Of a stretch of DNA of 64,000 bases, positions 27,738 to 39,660 are shown piece by piece. The DNA comes from an uncultured Pelagibacteraceae bacterium (GTDB lineage Bacteria > Pseudomonadota > Alphaproteobacteria > Pelagibacterales > AG-422-B15). Made by a program: the position numbers and the translations under genes. The stretch spans positions 62,001 through 126,000 of the forward strand of contig CACMWW010000001.1 of the NCBI GenBank assembly GCA_902617525.1, in the 5' to 3' direction. The notes beneath the pieces were generated by a model, which worked only from the letters and a program-made list of their open reading frames with translations, was not told the origin of the DNA and did no database searches. Position 1 is the first letter of the stretch, and every line of letters starts with the position of its first letter.

Positions 27738-29219
27738 TTAATCTAATTTCATTTTAATTTGATTTACAATTTTTTCTGTTGAAGGTTCAATTATATTTAT
27801 GATTGGTTTTGGATATAAGCCTATGGATATTGTAAGGATAATTAAGGGAAGAAAAATAATTATCTCTCTTCTTGTTAAGTCAAACATTTCAGATAGATCA
27901 TCTTTAATTAAAGCACCAAATATTATTCTTCTATAAAGCCATAATGAATATGTGGCTGCCAATACAACGCCTGTAGTCGCAAATATTGCGAAGTATGTAT
28001 TTATCGAAAATATAGAAAGAAGTACTAAAAACTCGCCAACAAAACCACTTGTTCCAGGCAAGCCAAGGCTGGCTAATATAAAAATCATAAATGAAAATGA
28101 ATAAAAAGGCATTTTACTAACTAAGCCTCCATATCTTGCGATTTCTCTTGTATGTAGACGATCATATACCACGCCAACACATAAAAATAATGCAGCAGAA
28201 ACAATGCCATGACTTATCATTTGAATGATACCACCTTCTATTCCTTGTACGGTAAATGTAAATATTCCTAATGTTACAAATCCCATATGAGCAACTGATG
28301 AATAAGCAATTAGTTTCTTCATATCTTCTTGCACTAATGCAATTAGAGAAGTCACTATTATTGCTATGACACTAAGAGAAAATATAAATGGCGCAAAAAA
28401 TTCTGATGCATCCGGAAAAAAACCAATAGAAAATCTTATAAAGCCATACCCAGCCATTTTTAATAGAACGCCTGCAAGTATAACTGATCCAGCTGTTGGT
28501 GCTTCTACGTGGGCATCTGGTAGCCAAGTGTGAAAAGGCCACATAGGTATCTTGACCATGAATGAAGTAAAAAATGCGATCCACAATATTAATTGTTCGT
28601 TTGTAGTAAAATTATACATCAAAAGTGTTTCAACATCAGTTGTGCCTGTAGAAATGAAAATATAAATTATTGCAAGTAGCATAAATACTGAGCCAGCAAG
28701 TGTATAAAGAAAAAATTTGAAAGTTGAATAAACCCTTCTTTCTCCACCCCATATCCCAATGATTAAGAACATTGGAATTAAACCTCCTTCAAAAAATAAA
28801 TAAAATAAGACAAGATCAAGAGAGCAGAAAACGCCAATCATAAAAGTTTCTAAAGCTAAAAATGAAATTAAATATTCTTTTACAGAAAATTTAATGCTTT
28901 CATAGCTTGCAAGTATGCAAATAGGTACAAGCATTGTTGTCAGTATTACAAATAAAATAGAAACACCATCTATACCTAAATGATAACTGATACCACTTTC
29001 TATCCATGCATATTTTTCTACAAATTGAAAATCTGGGTTATTTAAGTCAAATGAAAATAGTAAAGATAATGATATAATAAAATTTAAAAATGCGATCCAT
29101 AAGGCGGTGTGTTTTAAATTTTGCGAGCTTTGGTCGTCATTATTTCTTATCAATAACATAAAAAATATACCAACGACCGGTATAAAGATTAAAATACTTA
29201 AGATTGGAATTTCACTCAT
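27738..29219 (-). CDS. nuoM: NADH-quinone oxidoreductase subunit M
   Basis: This 493-residue antiporter-like subunit of complex I is polytopic. The LFYLFFEGGLIPMFLIIGIWGG motif carries the conserved channel Glu. KIPMWPFHTWLPDAHVEAPTAGSVILAGVLLKMAGYG and AYSSVAHMGFV are highly conserved NuoM segments. Length is normal. It starts three bases after nuoL. Confidence 0.97.
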   Translation of the reverse strand: MSEIPILSILIFIPVVGIFFMLLIRNNDDQSSQNLKHTALWIAFLNFIISLSLLFSFDLNNPDFQFVEKYAWIESGISYHLGIDGVSILFVILTTMLVPICILASYESIKFSVKEYLISFLALETFMIGVFCSLDLVLFYLFFEGGLIPMFLIIGIWGGERRVYSTFKFFLYTLAGSVFMLLAIIYIFISTGTTDVETLLMYNFTTNEQLILWIAFFTSFMVKIPMWPFHTWLPDAHVEAPTAGSVILAGVLLKMAGYGFIRFSIGFFPDASEFFAPFIFSLSVIAIIVTSLIALVQEDMKKLIAYSSVAHMGFVTLGIFTFTVQGIEGGIIQMISHGIVSAALFLCVGVVYDRLHTREIARYGGLVSKMPFYSFSFMIFILASLGLPGTSGFVGEFLVLLSIFSINTYFAIFATTGVVLAATYSLWLYRRIIFGALIKDDLSEMFDLTRREIIIFLPLIILTISIGLYPKPIINIIEPSTEKIVNQIKMKLD

Positions 29220-29222
29220 TTT

Positions 29223-31145
29223 TTAAAACCTAAAAATTATGAAAGTAATAATGAATGAAAGACCAATTAAAATGGCAAAAGCATAATGGTAAATAAATCC
29301 AGATTGAACTTGCTTTGCTTTTATTGATATTCTGCTCACTAAAGCAGCTATTCCGTTAGGTCCGTAACCATCAATAATTAAACCATCAATAAACTTCCAA
29401 AAAATCCGGCCAATTGCCATAGCTGGTTTTACAAAAATTGAATTATACAACTCGTCGAAATACCATTTATTTATTAGAAAATTGTAAAGCGGCTTATTTA
29501 ACTCGGCTATATTCTTAGCCATATCTGATTTTCGAATATACATGAACCAAGCGATAATAAATCCAACTATGCCTAAAATTGCAGGCAAATAATATATTAA
29601 CAAAGGAATTGAATGGTGATCTTCATGGTGGACGACAATTGAGCCATTCCAAAATACATCACTATAATAACCGATAAAATAGCTTTTGAATAAAAATCCA
29701 AAAAATAAAGCTCCAATTGCTAAAATTATTAGAGGAATTAACATTACTGAGGAAGACTCATGAACTTTACTAAGGTCTTCTTCTGCCATTCTTGTTTTTC
29801 CATTGAAAACAAGAAACATAAGCCTCCATGAATAGAAAGATGTCATCACAACACCAACAGTAAGTAAGATATACGCATAGTCTGCGAAATTGGAATTAGA
29901 TAAATAAGCTGTTTCTATGATTGCATCTTTTGAGTAATAGCCAGATGTGAATGGAAAACCCATAAGTGAAATTGTTCCAATTATCATCATTAATTGAGTT
30001 ATTGGAACAAAATTACTTATACCTCCCATTTTCCTTATATCCTGTTCTTCATGAACGGCATGAATAACTGATCCAGCTCCTAAAAATAGAAGTGCTTTAA
30101 AAAATGCATGTGTAAATAAATGGAACATAGCTGCACCGTAAGCTCCAAGTCCAGCCGCAACAAACATGTAGCCTAATTGGCTGCAAGTTGAATATGCAAT
30201 AACACGCTTAATATCATTTTGAACCAGCCCAACGGTGGCTGCAAAGAATGCAGTACTTGCACCAATCAAAACTACAAAGTCCAGAGCAACAGGAGCCAAA
30301 TCAAATAAAGGTGAACATCGTACAACAAGAAATACTCCAGCTGTAACCATTGTTGCCGCATGTATTAATGCAGATACTGGTGTTGGGCCTTCCATTGCAT
30401 CAGGAAGCCATGTATGAAGAAATAATTGAGCTGACTTGCCCATAGCGCCAATAAATAAGAAAATACAAATTAAAGTCAAAGCATGTAGTTCAATACCTAA
30501 AAAATTAAAATTTACGTTCTTAAAAGATGAAACATTACTAAATACTGTCTGGTATTCGATGCTGCCAAAAACAATAAATATTGTAAAAATACCTAAAGCT
30601 AATCCAAAATCACCTATGCGATTTACTATAAATGCTTTAATTGCAGCGGCATTTGCAGTTGATTTTTTATACCAAAACCCAATTAATAAATAAGAGGCAA
30701 GCCCAACACCCTCCCAGCCAAAGAAAAGTTGCAAAAAATTATCTGCTGTAACAAGCATCAACATAGCAAATGTGAATAATGATAAGTATCCCATAAAACG
30801 AGGCTTACTATCATCATGAGACATATAACCAATTGAATAAATATGAACTAACGCTGATACGCTTGTAATTACTACAAGCATTACTCTTGTAGCTGTATCT
30901 AGATAAATTGACCAATCGGCATTGAATGAACCAGAGGATATCCAGTTAAATAGTTTGATTGATACTACCGATGGGTCCCCAATATTATCAATAAAAATAT
31001 AAAACGAAAATATTGCTGTAATAGTAATAAATAATGAAGTGATAATCTCTGCTGCTCGGTCAATAAATTTATTAGATTTAAAAAATGATAACGAACAAGA
31101 AATCAAGAACCCGATCAAGGGTAATAAAATTATACTATGCGCCAT
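29223..31145 (-). CDS. nuoL: NADH-quinone oxidoreductase subunit L
   Basis: This 640-residue subunit is the largest antiporter-like component of the complex I membrane arm. LFFGWEGVGLASYLLIGFWY, LFLHTWLPDAMEGPTPVSALIHAATMVTAGVFL and AYSTCSQLGYMFVAAG are strongly conserved. The C-terminal part holds the long lateral helix and the anchoring helix. It follows nuoK with a six-base gap. Confidence 0.97.
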   Translation of the reverse strand: MAHSIILLPLIGFLISCSLSFFKSNKFIDRAAEIITSLFITITAIFSFYIFIDNIGDPSVVSIKLFNWISSGSFNADWSIYLDTATRVMLVVITSVSALVHIYSIGYMSHDDSKPRFMGYLSLFTFAMLMLVTADNFLQLFFGWEGVGLASYLLIGFWYKKSTANAAAIKAFIVNRIGDFGLALGIFTIFIVFGSIEYQTVFSNVSSFKNVNFNFLGIELHALTLICIFLFIGAMGKSAQLFLHTWLPDAMEGPTPVSALIHAATMVTAGVFLVVRCSPLFDLAPVALDFVVLIGASTAFFAATVGLVQNDIKRVIAYSTCSQLGYMFVAAGLGAYGAAMFHLFTHAFFKALLFLGAGSVIHAVHEEQDIRKMGGISNFVPITQLMMIIGTISLMGFPFTSGYYSKDAIIETAYLSNSNFADYAYILLTVGVVMTSFYSWRLMFLVFNGKTRMAEEDLSKVHESSSVMLIPLIILAIGALFFGFLFKSYFIGYYSDVFWNGSIVVHHEDHHSIPLLIYYLPAILGIVGFIIAWFMYIRKSDMAKNIAELNKPLYNFLINKWYFDELYNSIFVKPAMAIGRIFWKFIDGLIIDGYGPNGIAALVSRISIKAKQVQSGFIYHYAFAILIGLSFIITFIIFRF

Positions 31146-31151
31146 TCAACA

Positions 31152-31457
31152 TTACCCCTTTAAGGCGTTAATTTTCTCAATCTCTATACTGCCAGCGTTT
31201 CTATTATAAATTACAAGTATAGCAAGTCCGATTGCAGCTTCAGCGGCAGCAACAGTAAGTACAAAAAGAGAGAATATTTGACCAGTTAGATCATTTAAAA
31301 AATATGAAAAAGCAATAAGATTTAAATTTACAGAGAGCAAAATGATTTCAATTGACATTAAAATGATAATCACATTTTTTCGGTTTAAAAAAATACCAAT
31401 AACGCCAATTGCAAACAATAAAGCAGATAAAATTAAAAATTGATTTAATTCAATCAT
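31152..31457 (-). CDS. nuoK: NADH-quinone oxidoreductase subunit K
   Basis: This 101-residue three-helix membrane subunit of complex I contains the conserved acidic residue in the second helix ([19 protein letters not shown]) and [22 protein letters not shown] in the third, typical of NuoK/MrpC-like proteins. It shares one base with the nuoJ stop. Confidence 0.95.
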   Translation of the reverse strand: MIELNQFLILSALLFAIGVIGIFLNRKNVIIILMSIEIILLSVNLNLIAFSYFLNDLTGQIFSLFVLTVAAAEAAIGLAILVIYNRNAGSIEIEKINALKG

Positions 31458-32071
31458 TAAATATCAACACCCTTTCCTGGTTTTACATCTACTAAATCAA
31501 TTTTGCCCTGTCGTTGTAGTTGTTCTGAAACAACTTGCCTCTTTACGCCTTCTCTTTCGCGGAGAGTTAATACAATAGAACCAATCATTGCAACTAGCAG
31601 AATTACACCTGAAAGTTGGAAATATAGAATGTAGTCTGTGTACAAAACTGAACCAATTGCTTCTGTATTAGACTTGCCAGTAAAATCTGAAAGAGGATTT
31701 GGTAACACTTGAATATTAGACAAGTCAAACTTTGTATTGATTAATACAATTATTAACTCTGTAATAAAAACTACACCAATCAAAATTCCTATCGGAATAT
31801 ATTGTAAAATATTATCCTTATTGATTGATGTTTTAAAATCTAACATCATTACAACAAATAAAAAAAGTACTGCAACAGCACCAACATAAACAATTATGAG
31901 TATCATTGCCAAAAATTCGGCGTGAAGAATAACGAATAAGCCGGCGGCATTTAAAAATGAAAGAATTAGGAACAATACTGAATGGACTGGGTTTTTAGTT
32001 GAAATAACCATCAATGAAGAAATTAAAATAACCCCTGAAAATAAATAGAATGTTAATAATTGAGCTGTCAT
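31457..32071 (-). CDS. nuoJ: NADH-quinone oxidoreductase subunit J
   Basis: This 204-residue membrane subunit has five predicted helices. The conserved [23 protein letters not shown] and [27 protein letters not shown] segments, including the pi-bulge third helix, identify it as NuoJ. The C-terminal tail (REREGVKRQ onward) is cytoplasmic. It directly abuts nuoI. Confidence 0.95.
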   Translation of the reverse strand: MTAQLLTFYLFSGVILISSLMVISTKNPVHSVLFLILSFLNAAGLFVILHAEFLAMILIIVYVGAVAVLFLFVVMMLDFKTSINKDNILQYIPIGILIGVVFITELIIVLINTKFDLSNIQVLPNPLSDFTGKSNTEAIGSVLYTDYILYFQLSGVILLVAMIGSIVLTLREREGVKRQVVSEQLQRQGKIDLVDVKPGKGVDI

Positions 32072-32557
32072 TTATCTATATTTTGCATCGGCTTCTAAGT
32101 TCTCAGCGATAACTGTTTCCCACCTATCACCATTTTCAAGCAATTTTTCTTTCGTATAATAAAGTTCTTTTCTCGTTTCAGTTGTAAATTCAAAATTTGG
32201 ACCCTGTACAATTGCATCAACTGGACACGACTCCTCACATAAACCGCAGTAGATACATTTAACCATGTCAATATCATACCTAAGCGTTCTTCTTGTTCCA
32301 TCATCGCGAGGTTGAGTTTCAATTGTTATCGCTTGAGCTGGACATACAGCCTCACACAATTTACATCCTATACACCTTTCCTCACCACTCGGATATCTTC
32401 TCAAAGCATGCTCACCTCTAAATCGAGGACTTAATTTGCCTTTTTCAAAAGGATAATTGATTGTTGCTTTTTTCCTAAAAAAATATTTTTGTGCTAAATA
32501 GAAAGCTTTTAAAAAATCTAAAAGAAGAAACGATTTAAAAAAATTAATTATTTTCAT
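32072..32557 (-). CDS. nuoI: NADH-quinone oxidoreductase subunit I
   Basis: This 161-residue ferredoxin-like subunit carries two [4Fe-4S] motifs, [16 protein letters not shown] and [16 protein letters not shown], which hold clusters N6a and N6b on the electron path to quinone. The N-terminal amphipathic part ([25 protein letters not shown]) contacts the membrane arm. [18 protein letters not shown] precedes the first motif, as in other alphaproteobacteria. Confidence 0.97.
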   Translation of the reverse strand: MKIINFFKSFLLLDFLKAFYLAQKYFFRKKATINYPFEKGKLSPRFRGEHALRRYPSGEERCIGCKLCEAVCPAQAITIETQPRDDGTRRTLRYDIDMVKCIYCGLCEESCPVDAIVQGPNFEFTTETRKELYYTKEKLLENGDRWETVIAENLEADAKYR

Positions 32558-33570
32558 TACATTCCTGGAGCTAGATTAAAAAAGAACAATATCGAAGATG
32601 TTGCTACAACTGCAAACAGTGATAAGGGCAAGAAAACTTTCCAGCCAAGTCGCATTAGTTGGTCATATCGATACCTTGGAACAAATGCTTTAACCATTGC
32701 AAATAAGTAAAAAACGAAAGTTACTTTCAATAAAAACCAAACAAATCCAGGAACAGCATTTAATGGATAAATATCAATTGGCGGCAACCACCCCCCAAGA
32801 AATAGGATAGTAGTCATTGCGCACATTAATAAAATATTTATGTATTCTCCAAACATAAACAAAACGAATGGCATTCCTGAATACTCTGTTTGATACCCAG
32901 CTACTAACTCAGACTCTGCTTCAGGAAGATCAAATGGAGGTCTGTTCGTTTCTGCTAGTGCGGATATAAAAAAAACAATAAACATTGGAAATAAAGGTAT
33001 GAAAAACCACATTGTCTTTTGAGCCATTACTATTTCAGTCAAGTTGAGTGAGCCTACACATAACAAAACAGTTATTATTACAAAACCTATGGAAACTTCG
33101 TAAGAAACCATTTGAGCTGCTGATCTAAGTGCGCCAAAAAAAGGATACTTACTGTTTGAAGACCATCCTGCCATCAGAATTCCATAGACTCCAAGAGAGC
33201 TAATTGCAAAAATGTATAAGATTCCAACATTTATATTAGCCAATACTACACCCGCCTGAACTGGTACAACTGCCCAGGCTGCAATTGATAGAGCAAGAGT
33301 AATAATGGGAGCAATTAGGAAAACTGTTTTGTCAGAGCCGTCGGGTAAAATAATTTCTTTAAAAATAAATTTTAATCCATCGGCAGGAACTTGGAACAAA
33401 CCATACGGGCCAACCACATTTGGACCTCTTCTTTTTTGAACTGCTGCCCATATTTTTCTATCTGCATATAACGCCATTACAACACCCAGAAGTAAGGGAA
33501 CAAAAATAAGTAGGCAATAAAGAATAATAGTCATTACTTCGATAAAGTACGTTTGAACTAAGTTAATCAT
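32557..33570 (-). CDS. nuoH: NADH-quinone oxidoreductase subunit H
   Basis: This 337-residue membrane subunit forms much of the quinone-binding chamber of complex [33 protein letters not shown], the acidic [27 protein letters not shown] loop and a C-terminal [15 protein letters not shown] are almost invariant family signatures. Eight helices are predicted. It shares one base with nuoG on one side and with nuoI on the other. Confidence 0.97.
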   Translation of the reverse strand: MINLVQTYFIEVMTIILYCLLIFVPLLLGVVMALYADRKIWAAVQKRRGPNVVGPYGLFQVPADGLKFIFKEIILPDGSDKTVFLIAPIITLALSIAAWAVVPVQAGVVLANINVGILYIFAISSLGVYGILMAGWSSNSKYPFFGALRSAAQMVSYEVSIGFVIITVLLCVGSLNLTEIVMAQKTMWFFIPLFPMFIVFFISALAETNRPPFDLPEAESELVAGYQTEYSGMPFVLFMFGEYINILLMCAMTTILFLGGWLPPIDIYPLNAVPGFVWFLLKVTFVFYLFAMVKAFVPRYRYDQLMRLGWKVFLPLSLFAVVATSSILFFFNLAPGM

Positions 33571-36080
33571 TATGAAGCCTTTTCCGTTACTGATGACCTT
33601 ACTTCACTTCTAGCTCGGCTGCATTCAGCCATCGTACTAGAATGTCTTGTAATTGAGTCGTTTATATAAAAGTCTTCAATACTGAAACTTAAGTTTTTAA
33701 TTTTAAAGTTAATTTCTTTTGGTTGAGCATAGTACGCCTCCTGATTGTCGTTTAAAACGACAATTCCATCAGGTGAAAAATTTGCGTCATCTGCTAATCC
33801 AATTAAATTATTTTTGTTTCTTTTAGTATAGGCCCACTTCTTTTGATTATAAGTGAGATCATTCCAAGCTTTTCCGATACTATTTGCGTATTGGTCCTCA
33901 TATGGTAACACGACGTTATTTTTCTTCTTAATATCATTAACAACTTTAAAGCCATAATGCTCTGTAAATTCTGACCATGTCTCAGGATAATTATATTTTC
34001 TCAGATACTCTCTCTGGCGATCATTTAGATCAGCCCAAGCTGCATTAAATATTTTTTTTGCCGAATTTTCTTCAAAGCTCTTAATGTTACCATTGATTGT
34101 ATCATTCTTTTTTTCTTGGCTTGATCTTGTATCCTTATTAATGATTTCTATTTCTTCATTACCTTTATTATCAATAATTTTAACAAATCCATTGTTTTGA
34201 TCATTAAAGTCCTCTTTAAGTTGAGGAAACTTGGCAAACATTTCATCTCTTACATCATACAATTCTAAAAACGACCATTTTAGTTCAAGGACTTCACTTA
34301 ATTGATTAATAATTTTCCAATCTTCCCTGGCTTCACCTGGAGGAAAACTTGCTTTATTTGCGTATTGAACTCTCCCTTCAGTGTTTATAAAAATTGCATC
34401 TTTTTCAGTATATGCTGCTGCTGGCAATATAAAATCAGCGGCGTTTGCACCTCTATCTCCATGTGTGCCCATATAAACTATTTTGCAATTGGAAAATTTT
34501 TCATAACTGATTTCATCAGCGCCAAATGAAATCACTAATTTAAATTTACCTTTTTCAGCGTCAGCGACCAAATCATCGACTGATTTATTTTTTTGTATAA
34601 GACCCATCTCAAGAATACCTGCTCTTGCAGCGGCAAGCTGTAATACATTAAATCCATTCCAATCTTCCTGAATGAGATTGAATTTATCTGTAAATGTTTC
34701 AAGCAGTGAGTAAATCTGCAATGAGTCATCACGATTTAACACGGACTGGCCAATAATAATCATTGGCTTTGAGGCATTTGTTAACTTTTTATAAAATGAG
34801 TTTTTTTCATTTAAAAGATCTATAAGGATATTTATATCATCACCCAAGTGATTGTATTTATATGTAAGATCCACATTTTTTCCAATCAGTGCAACTGGAA
34901 TATGTGATGAAATAACTCTTTTCCTTATTCTTGAATTAATAATTGCAGCTTCTTCACGCGTGTTCGTTCCAATCATTAAAATGCAATCTGTTTCATCAAT
35001 GCCTTTAATTTTAGAATTAAATAAGAACTGAGATCTATGGTTGAACGGAACTTTACATCCTTCCTGTCTTCCATCAACTGCCTTGATGCTCAGATCTTCC
35101 GATAATTTTTTTATTAAGTAGCTTGTTTCTAAATCAATAAAATCACCTACTAAAAACGCAATTTCGTCAGGATCTGAGTCCTTAACAAGTTTTTTTAATT
35201 GAGAAAAAGTTTCTTCCCATGAAACTTGCTCTAATTTGTTATTCTTTTTTATGTAAGGCGTGTCTAGACGTTGATTTAAAAGTCCATCGCATGCATACCT
35301 TGTTTTATCTGATATCCACTCTTCATTAATATCTTCATTAAGCACAGGTAGTACTCTTTTCACTTTCCACCCGTAAGTATCAACTCTAATATTCGACCCT
35401 ACTGCATCCATAACATCAATGGTCTCTGTCTTCTTTAATTCCCAAGGTCTGGCTTCAAATTGATATGGTTTCGATGTAAGTGCACCTACCGGACATAAAT
35501 CAACGATATTAGCCGATAGCTCGGAATCTAATGTCTTTTCTAAATAAGTTGTTATTTCCATATTTTCTCCACGATTTACTGCGCCTAATTGATTTACTCC
35601 CGCTACTTCATCTGCAAATCGGATACATCTTGTGCAGTGAATACATCGAGTCATATAAGTTTTAATCAACGGACCCATATGCTTTTCTTCAACTGCCCTT
35701 TTATTCTCTTCGAACCTTGAATTTTCAGGACCAAAAGCAATAGTTTGATCTTGTAGATCGCACTCACCGCCTTGATCACAAACTGGGCAATCTAGTGGGT
35801 GATTAATTAGCAAAAACTCCATTACACCTTCTCTTGCTTTTTTTACAGACTGAGTATTTGTATGAATTGACATGCCTTCGTTGATTGGCATCGCGCACGA
35901 AGCTACTGGTTTAGGTGAACCTTCCACATCAACAAGACACATTCTGCAATTACCTGCAATTGAAAGACGATCATGATAGCAAAATCTTGGTATTTCAATT
36001 CCTGCCTCTTCACATGCCTGAAGTATCGTCATGCCATCAGATACTTCAATCTCGGACCCATTTATTTTTACTTTTGCCAT
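33570..36080 (-). CDS. nuoG: NADH-quinone oxidoreductase subunit G with unusual internal insertion
   Basis: This 836-residue subunit carries clusters N1b, N4 and N5. It has an N-terminal [2Fe-2S] domain ([15 protein letters not shown]), the His-Cys cluster ([15 protein letters not shown]), a [4Fe-4S] motif ([12 protein letters not shown] with VDLCPVGAL), then the molybdopterin-oxidoreductase-like domain. Residues of about 629-790, before the conserved end [21 protein letters not shown], form an insertion I would not expect in the approximately 690-residue alphaproteobacterial subunit. It contains two copies of an AW-x-DL-xxx-Q motif. The cluster-binding core is intact, so the enzyme should be functional. 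Confidence 0.95.
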   Translation of the reverse strand: MAKVKINGSEIEVSDGMTILQACEEAGIEIPRFCYHDRLSIAGNCRMCLVDVEGSPKPVASCAMPINEGMSIHTNTQSVKKAREGVMEFLLINHPLDCPVCDQGGECDLQDQTIAFGPENSRFEENKRAVEEKHMGPLIKTYMTRCIHCTRCIRFADEVAGVNQLGAVNRGENMEITTYLEKTLDSELSANIVDLCPVGALTSKPYQFEARPWELKKTETIDVMDAVGSNIRVDTYGWKVKRVLPVLNEDINEEWISDKTRYACDGLLNQRLDTPYIKKNNKLEQVSWEETFSQLKKLVKDSDPDEIAFLVGDFIDLETSYLIKKLSEDLSIKAVDGRQEGCKVPFNHRSQFLFNSKIKGIDETDCILMIGTNTREEAAIINSRIRKRVISSHIPVALIGKNVDLTYKYNHLGDDINILIDLLNEKNSFYKKLTNASKPMIIIGQSVLNRDDSLQIYSLLETFTDKFNLIQEDWNGFNVLQLAAARAGILEMGLIQKNKSVDDLVADAEKGKFKLVISFGADEISYEKFSNCKIVYMGTHGDRGANAADFILPAAAYTEKDAIFINTEGRVQYANKASFPPGEAREDWKIINQLSEVLELKWSFLELYDVRDEMFAKFPQLKEDFNDQNNGFVKIIDNKGNEEIEIINKDTRSSQEKKNDTINGNIKSFEENSAKKIFNAAWADLNDRQREYLRKYNYPETWSEFTEHYGFKVVNDIKKKNNVVLPYEDQYANSIGKAWNDLTYNQKKWAYTKRNKNNLIGLADDANFSPDGIVVLNDNQEAYYAQPKEINFKIKNLSFSIEDFYINDSITRHSSTMAECSRARSEVRSSVTEKAS

Positions 36081-37348
36081 TATGCAGCCTTGGTCTTTTT
36101 AAGTTGCTCTTCTATTTCATCTCTAAAATGCCTAAACAATCCTTGAATTGGCCATGCCGCCGCATCACCAAGTGCGCAAATTGTATGGCCTTCGATTTGC
36201 TTTGTTACATCAAGTAACTTATCAATATCATTTGAACTTGCATAACCGTTTCCAATCTTCTCCATCATTCTCCACATCCACCCTGTTCCTTCTCTACAAG
36301 GCGTGCATTGACCGCAACTTTCGTGTTTATAGAAGTGAGATAGCTTAGAGATAGCTTTGACGAGGTCAGTGCTTTTATCCATTACGATTACAGCGGCTGT
36401 ACCTAACCCACTTTTAACTGCAGACAGTGAATCGAAATCCATCAGGACAGTATCACAAGTTGATTTTGGTATAAGTGGAACAGATGAGCCTCCAGGAATA
36501 ACAGCTTTAAGATTATCCCATCCACCAGTTACACCTCCAGCATGCTTTTCTATAAGCTCCCTAAGAGGAATGCTCATTTCTTCCTCTATATTGCAAGGAT
36601 TATTAACATGACCAGAAATACAAAAAACTTTTGTACCTGTATTTTTTGGTCGACCAAAAGATGAAAACCATTCTCCACCTCTTCTTAAAATTGTTGGAAC
36701 AACAGCTATGGTTTCAACATTATTTACAGTAGTTGGAGATCCGTATAGACCTTTATTAGCTGGAAAAGGAGGTTTGAGTCTTGGTTGGCCCTTTTTTCCT
36801 TCCAAGCTTTCAAGTAGAGCTGTCTCCTCTCCACATATGTATGCTCCTGCGCCTCGATGTAAGAATATATCGAAATCCCAACCCGACTTAGCAGCATTTT
36901 TCCCAATTAACCCAGCGTCGTATGCTTCATCAATCGCTTTTTGAAGAACAACAGCTTCATTGAAATATTCACCGCGAATATAAATGTAACAAGTATGAGC
37001 ATTCATAGCAAAAGATGCTAACAAGCATCCTTCAATTAGCTTATGAGGCTCATTTCGTATCATATCTCTATCTTTGCAAGTGCCTGGTTCAGACTCATCT
37101 GCATTAACAACAAGGTAATTAGTAAGCTTTGAATCTTTAGGCATAAATGACCATTTTAATCCGGTAGGGAAACCTGCGCCACCTCTTCCCCTTAACTCAG
37201 ATTTTTTCATCTCATCAATTATCCATTCTCTTCCTTTTTTAATAAGTTCTTTTGTATTATCCCAATCACCTCTTGCCTGTGCATTTTTTAAATGAAAAGG
37301 CTCATCGCCAAATAAATTAGTAAATATTTTATCTTTTTCTTTTAACAT
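36080..37348 (-). CDS. nuoF: NADH-quinone oxidoreductase subunit F
   Basis: This 422-residue flavoprotein oxidises NADH and holds FMN and cluster N3. The NADH/FMN loop [53 protein letters not shown] and the cluster ligands in [14 protein letters not shown] plus a later [13 protein letters not shown] are all present. Length is normal. It shares one base with the stop of nuoE. Confidence 0.97.
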   Translation of the reverse strand: MLKEKDKIFTNLFGDEPFHLKNAQARGDWDNTKELIKKGREWIIDEMKKSELRGRGGAGFPTGLKWSFMPKDSKLTNYLVVNADESEPGTCKDRDMIRNEPHKLIEGCLLASFAMNAHTCYIYIRGEYFNEAVVLQKAIDEAYDAGLIGKNAAKSGWDFDIFLHRGAGAYICGEETALLESLEGKKGQPRLKPPFPANKGLYGSPTTVNNVETIAVVPTILRRGGEWFSSFGRPKNTGTKVFCISGHVNNPCNIEEEMSIPLRELIEKHAGGVTGGWDNLKAVIPGGSSVPLIPKSTCDTVLMDFDSLSAVKSGLGTAAVIVMDKSTDLVKAISKLSHFYKHESCGQCTPCREGTGWMWRMMEKIGNGYASSNDIDKLLDVTKQIEGHTICALGDAAAWPIQGLFRHFRDEIEEQLKKTKAA

Positions 37349-37905
37349 TATGACACTGCCTTTGAACTTTTACGGCCACTTTGTGAACCTATGCTCAGTG
37401 GCGATCCATCTATAAGAGATTGCAAAACGTTTTTCGTTGTATCGTAAGTCAAATCTTCATAATAATCGTCATTGATTTGAACAAGTGGAGCATTCACACA
37501 AGCACCAAGACACTCAACTTGCATCCATGAAAATAAACCATCACTTGAGACTGTATTTGGTTCTGGTGAAATAATTTCTTTACACGCTTTTATAACTTGA
37601 TCTGAACCTCTTAACCAACAAGGTGTTGTTCCACAAACTTGTACTAAATATTTTCCATTGTACTTTGTGTAATACATTGAGTAAAAAGTAACTACTTCCC
37701 AAGCCTTGATAAAAGGCATTTCTAAGTAATCCGCTACATACTCAACTATATCCCTGCTCAACCAGTTTTCATTTTGTCTTTGCGCTAAATCAAGCAAAGG
37801 CATGATTGCACTTTGCCTTCTATCAGTTGGATATTTAAGAAGAATTTCTTTTGCCCTAATTTCATTTTCTTTATTAAACACAAAGGTATTTTTTTGATTG
37901 CTCAT
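37348..37905 (-). CDS. nuoE: NADH-quinone oxidoreductase subunit E
   Basis: This 185-residue thioredoxin-fold [2Fe-2S] subunit holds cluster N1a. The ligands lie in [13 protein letters not shown] and [17 protein letters not shown]. The N-terminal helical part ending in [10 protein letters not shown] packs on NuoF. It overlaps nuoD by four bases (ATGA). Confidence 0.96.
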   Translation of the reverse strand: MSNQKNTFVFNKENEIRAKEILLKYPTDRRQSAIMPLLDLAQRQNENWLSRDIVEYVADYLEMPFIKAWEVVTFYSMYYTKYNGKYLVQVCGTTPCWLRGSDQVIKACKEIISPEPNTVSSDGLFSWMQVECLGACVNAPLVQINDDYYEDLTYDTTKNVLQSLIDGSPLSIGSQSGRKSSKAVS

Positions 37906-39074
37906 CTATCAACCTCACCAAAAACTATTGCAATTGATCCAAGAATTGCAGGGACATCTGCTAGAAGATGGCCTTTTGAAAGCAAATCAAATGCTTGCAA
38001 GTGAGCAAATCCAGGGGCTCTAATTTTACATCTATAAGGTCTGCTGGTTCCATCGGAAATTAAATATACCCCAAATTCACCTTTAGGAGCTTCAACGGCT
38101 GAATAGATTTCTCCTTCAGGTACATGAAAGCCTTCAGTAAAAAATTTAAAATGGTGAATTATGGCTTCCATTGATTGTTTCATATCTTCCCTTTTGGGCG
38201 CTGCAATTTTGGAATCTCTGTTGATGACCTCTCCTTTAGGCATCTGATCAAGACATTGAAGCATGATTTTTGTACTTTCTCTCATTTCTTCAATCTGACA
38301 TAGATAACGGTCATAACAATCACCGTTTTGACCAACTGGAACTTTGAATTCAAGTTTATCGTAACAATCATACGGTTGGGACTTTCTTAAATCCCATGGT
38401 ACACCGCATGCTCTTAATATGAATCCACTAAAGCCACGATCAACGGCATCTTCCTTTGATACTTTACCAATATTTACATTTCGTTGTTTAAATATTCTAT
38501 TTTCAGTCAACATGCTTTCAATATCATCAATCACTTTTGGAAAATTATTACAAAAATTAAATATCTTATCAGTTAATCCATCTGGTAAATCTTGATGAAC
38601 ACCACCTGCTCGAAAATAAGCTGCATGAAATCTAGATCCAGATACTTCTTCGTAAAAATCTAATAGCTTTTCTCTTTCGTCAAAACCCCATGTGATTGGT
38701 GTCATGGCTCCCACATCCATTGCTGTAGTGGTAACATTTAGTAGGTGGCTTAAGAGACGTCCAATTTCAGCAAATAAAACCCTAATATATTGTCCTCTTA
38801 ACGGTACTTCTACATTAAGCAATTTTTCTATTGCTAATGCAAAGGCATGCTCCTGGTTCATAGGCGCGACATAATCCAGTCTGTCAAAATATGGTATAGC
38901 TTGAAGATAAGTTTTGTGTTCGATTAATTTTTCAGTGCCTCTGTGTAAAAGTCCGATGTGCGGGTCAGCCCTTTCTACAATTTCTCCATCTAGATCAAGA
39001 ATGAGTCTTAAAACTCCGTGTGCTGCAGGGTGTACTGGTCCAAAATTAACAGTTACAGTTTTATTATTACTCAC
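37902..39074 (-). CDS. nuoD: NADH-quinone oxidoreductase subunit D
   Basis: This 390-residue 49-kDa-type subunit lines the quinone site together with NuoB. The N-terminal [22 protein letters not shown] contains the quinone-contacting His, followed by [22 protein letters not shown] and the RMH-like core. The C-terminal [28 protein letters not shown] is the standard ending. It overlaps the nuoC stop by eight bases. Confidence 0.97.
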   Translation of the reverse strand: MSNNKTVTVNFGPVHPAAHGVLRLILDLDGEIVERADPHIGLLHRGTEKLIEHKTYLQAIPYFDRLDYVAPMNQEHAFALAIEKLLNVEVPLRGQYIRVLFAEIGRLLSHLLNVTTTAMDVGAMTPITWGFDEREKLLDFYEEVSGSRFHAAYFRAGGVHQDLPDGLTDKIFNFCNNFPKVIDDIESMLTENRIFKQRNVNIGKVSKEDAVDRGFSGFILRACGVPWDLRKSQPYDCYDKLEFKVPVGQNGDCYDRYLCQIEEMRESTKIMLQCLDQMPKGEVINRDSKIAAPKREDMKQSMEAIIHHFKFFTEGFHVPEGEIYSAVEAPKGEFGVYLISDGTSRPYRCKIRAPGFAHLQAFDLLSKGHLLADVPAILGSIAIVFGEVDR

Positions 39075-39660
39075 TTTCTTTAACTTCCTTATCTAAATAC
39101 TTTGTTCCTTCCCAGGGACTTTGAATGTCAAAATTTCTAAAATCTTGTTGAAGCTTAACAGGCTCGTGAACTATTTTTTTATCAATTTCGTCATATCTGA
39201 TTTCGACATTACCTGTTAATGGAAAATCTTTACGTAGAGGATATCCCTCAAAACCGTAGTCAGTTAAAATTCTTCTCAAATCAGGATGATCTGTGAAAGT
39301 TATTCCATACATGTCAAATGCTTCTCTCTCAAACCAATTAGCTGCAGGAAAGATTGATGTTATGCTAGGCAAAGACTCCGCTTCACTTATCTGAGTTTTT
39401 ACTCTTAACCTTAAATTGAACCTAAAACTGAGAAAATGATAAATAACTTCAAATCTTTTTTTATTTTCCGGAAAATCCACTCCAGCAATGTCTGTAATTT
39501 GCTTAAATTCACAGCTTGGATCATTCTTAACAAAATCGATAATCTGTATTAGATTTGCTGGGTCAACCGATAGTTGTAACTGCCCTAAGTTTACATTTAT
39601 GTCATTCAGTCTACAGTTCTTTTCAATGGCAGCTTTAGCCATTTCAATTTGCTCGCTCAT
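39067..39660 (-). CDS. nuoC: NADH-quinone oxidoreductase subunit C
   Basis: This 197-residue 30-kDa-type subunit of the hydrophilic arm carries the signature [40 protein letters not shown] chose ATG 39660, whose first base overlaps the nuoB stop (TAA at 39662-39660). An in-frame start 84 bases upstream would only add a basic stretch read from nuoB in another frame. Confidence 0.95.
   Translation of the reverse strand: MSEQIEMAKAAIEKNCRLNDINVNLGQLQLSVDPANLIQIIDFVKNDPSCEFKQITDIAGVDFPENKKRFEVIYHFLSFRFNLRLRVKTQISEAESLPSITSIFPAANWFEREAFDMYGITFTDHPDLRRILTDYGFEGYPLRKDFPLTGNVEIRYDEIDKKIVHEPVKLQQDFRNFDIQSPWEGTKYLDKEVKESE

Noticed and set aside
36357..36944. Open frames on the plus strand opposite nuoF
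   Set aside because: Shadow frames of a highly conserved gene; composition and lack of ribosome-binding sites argue against coding.
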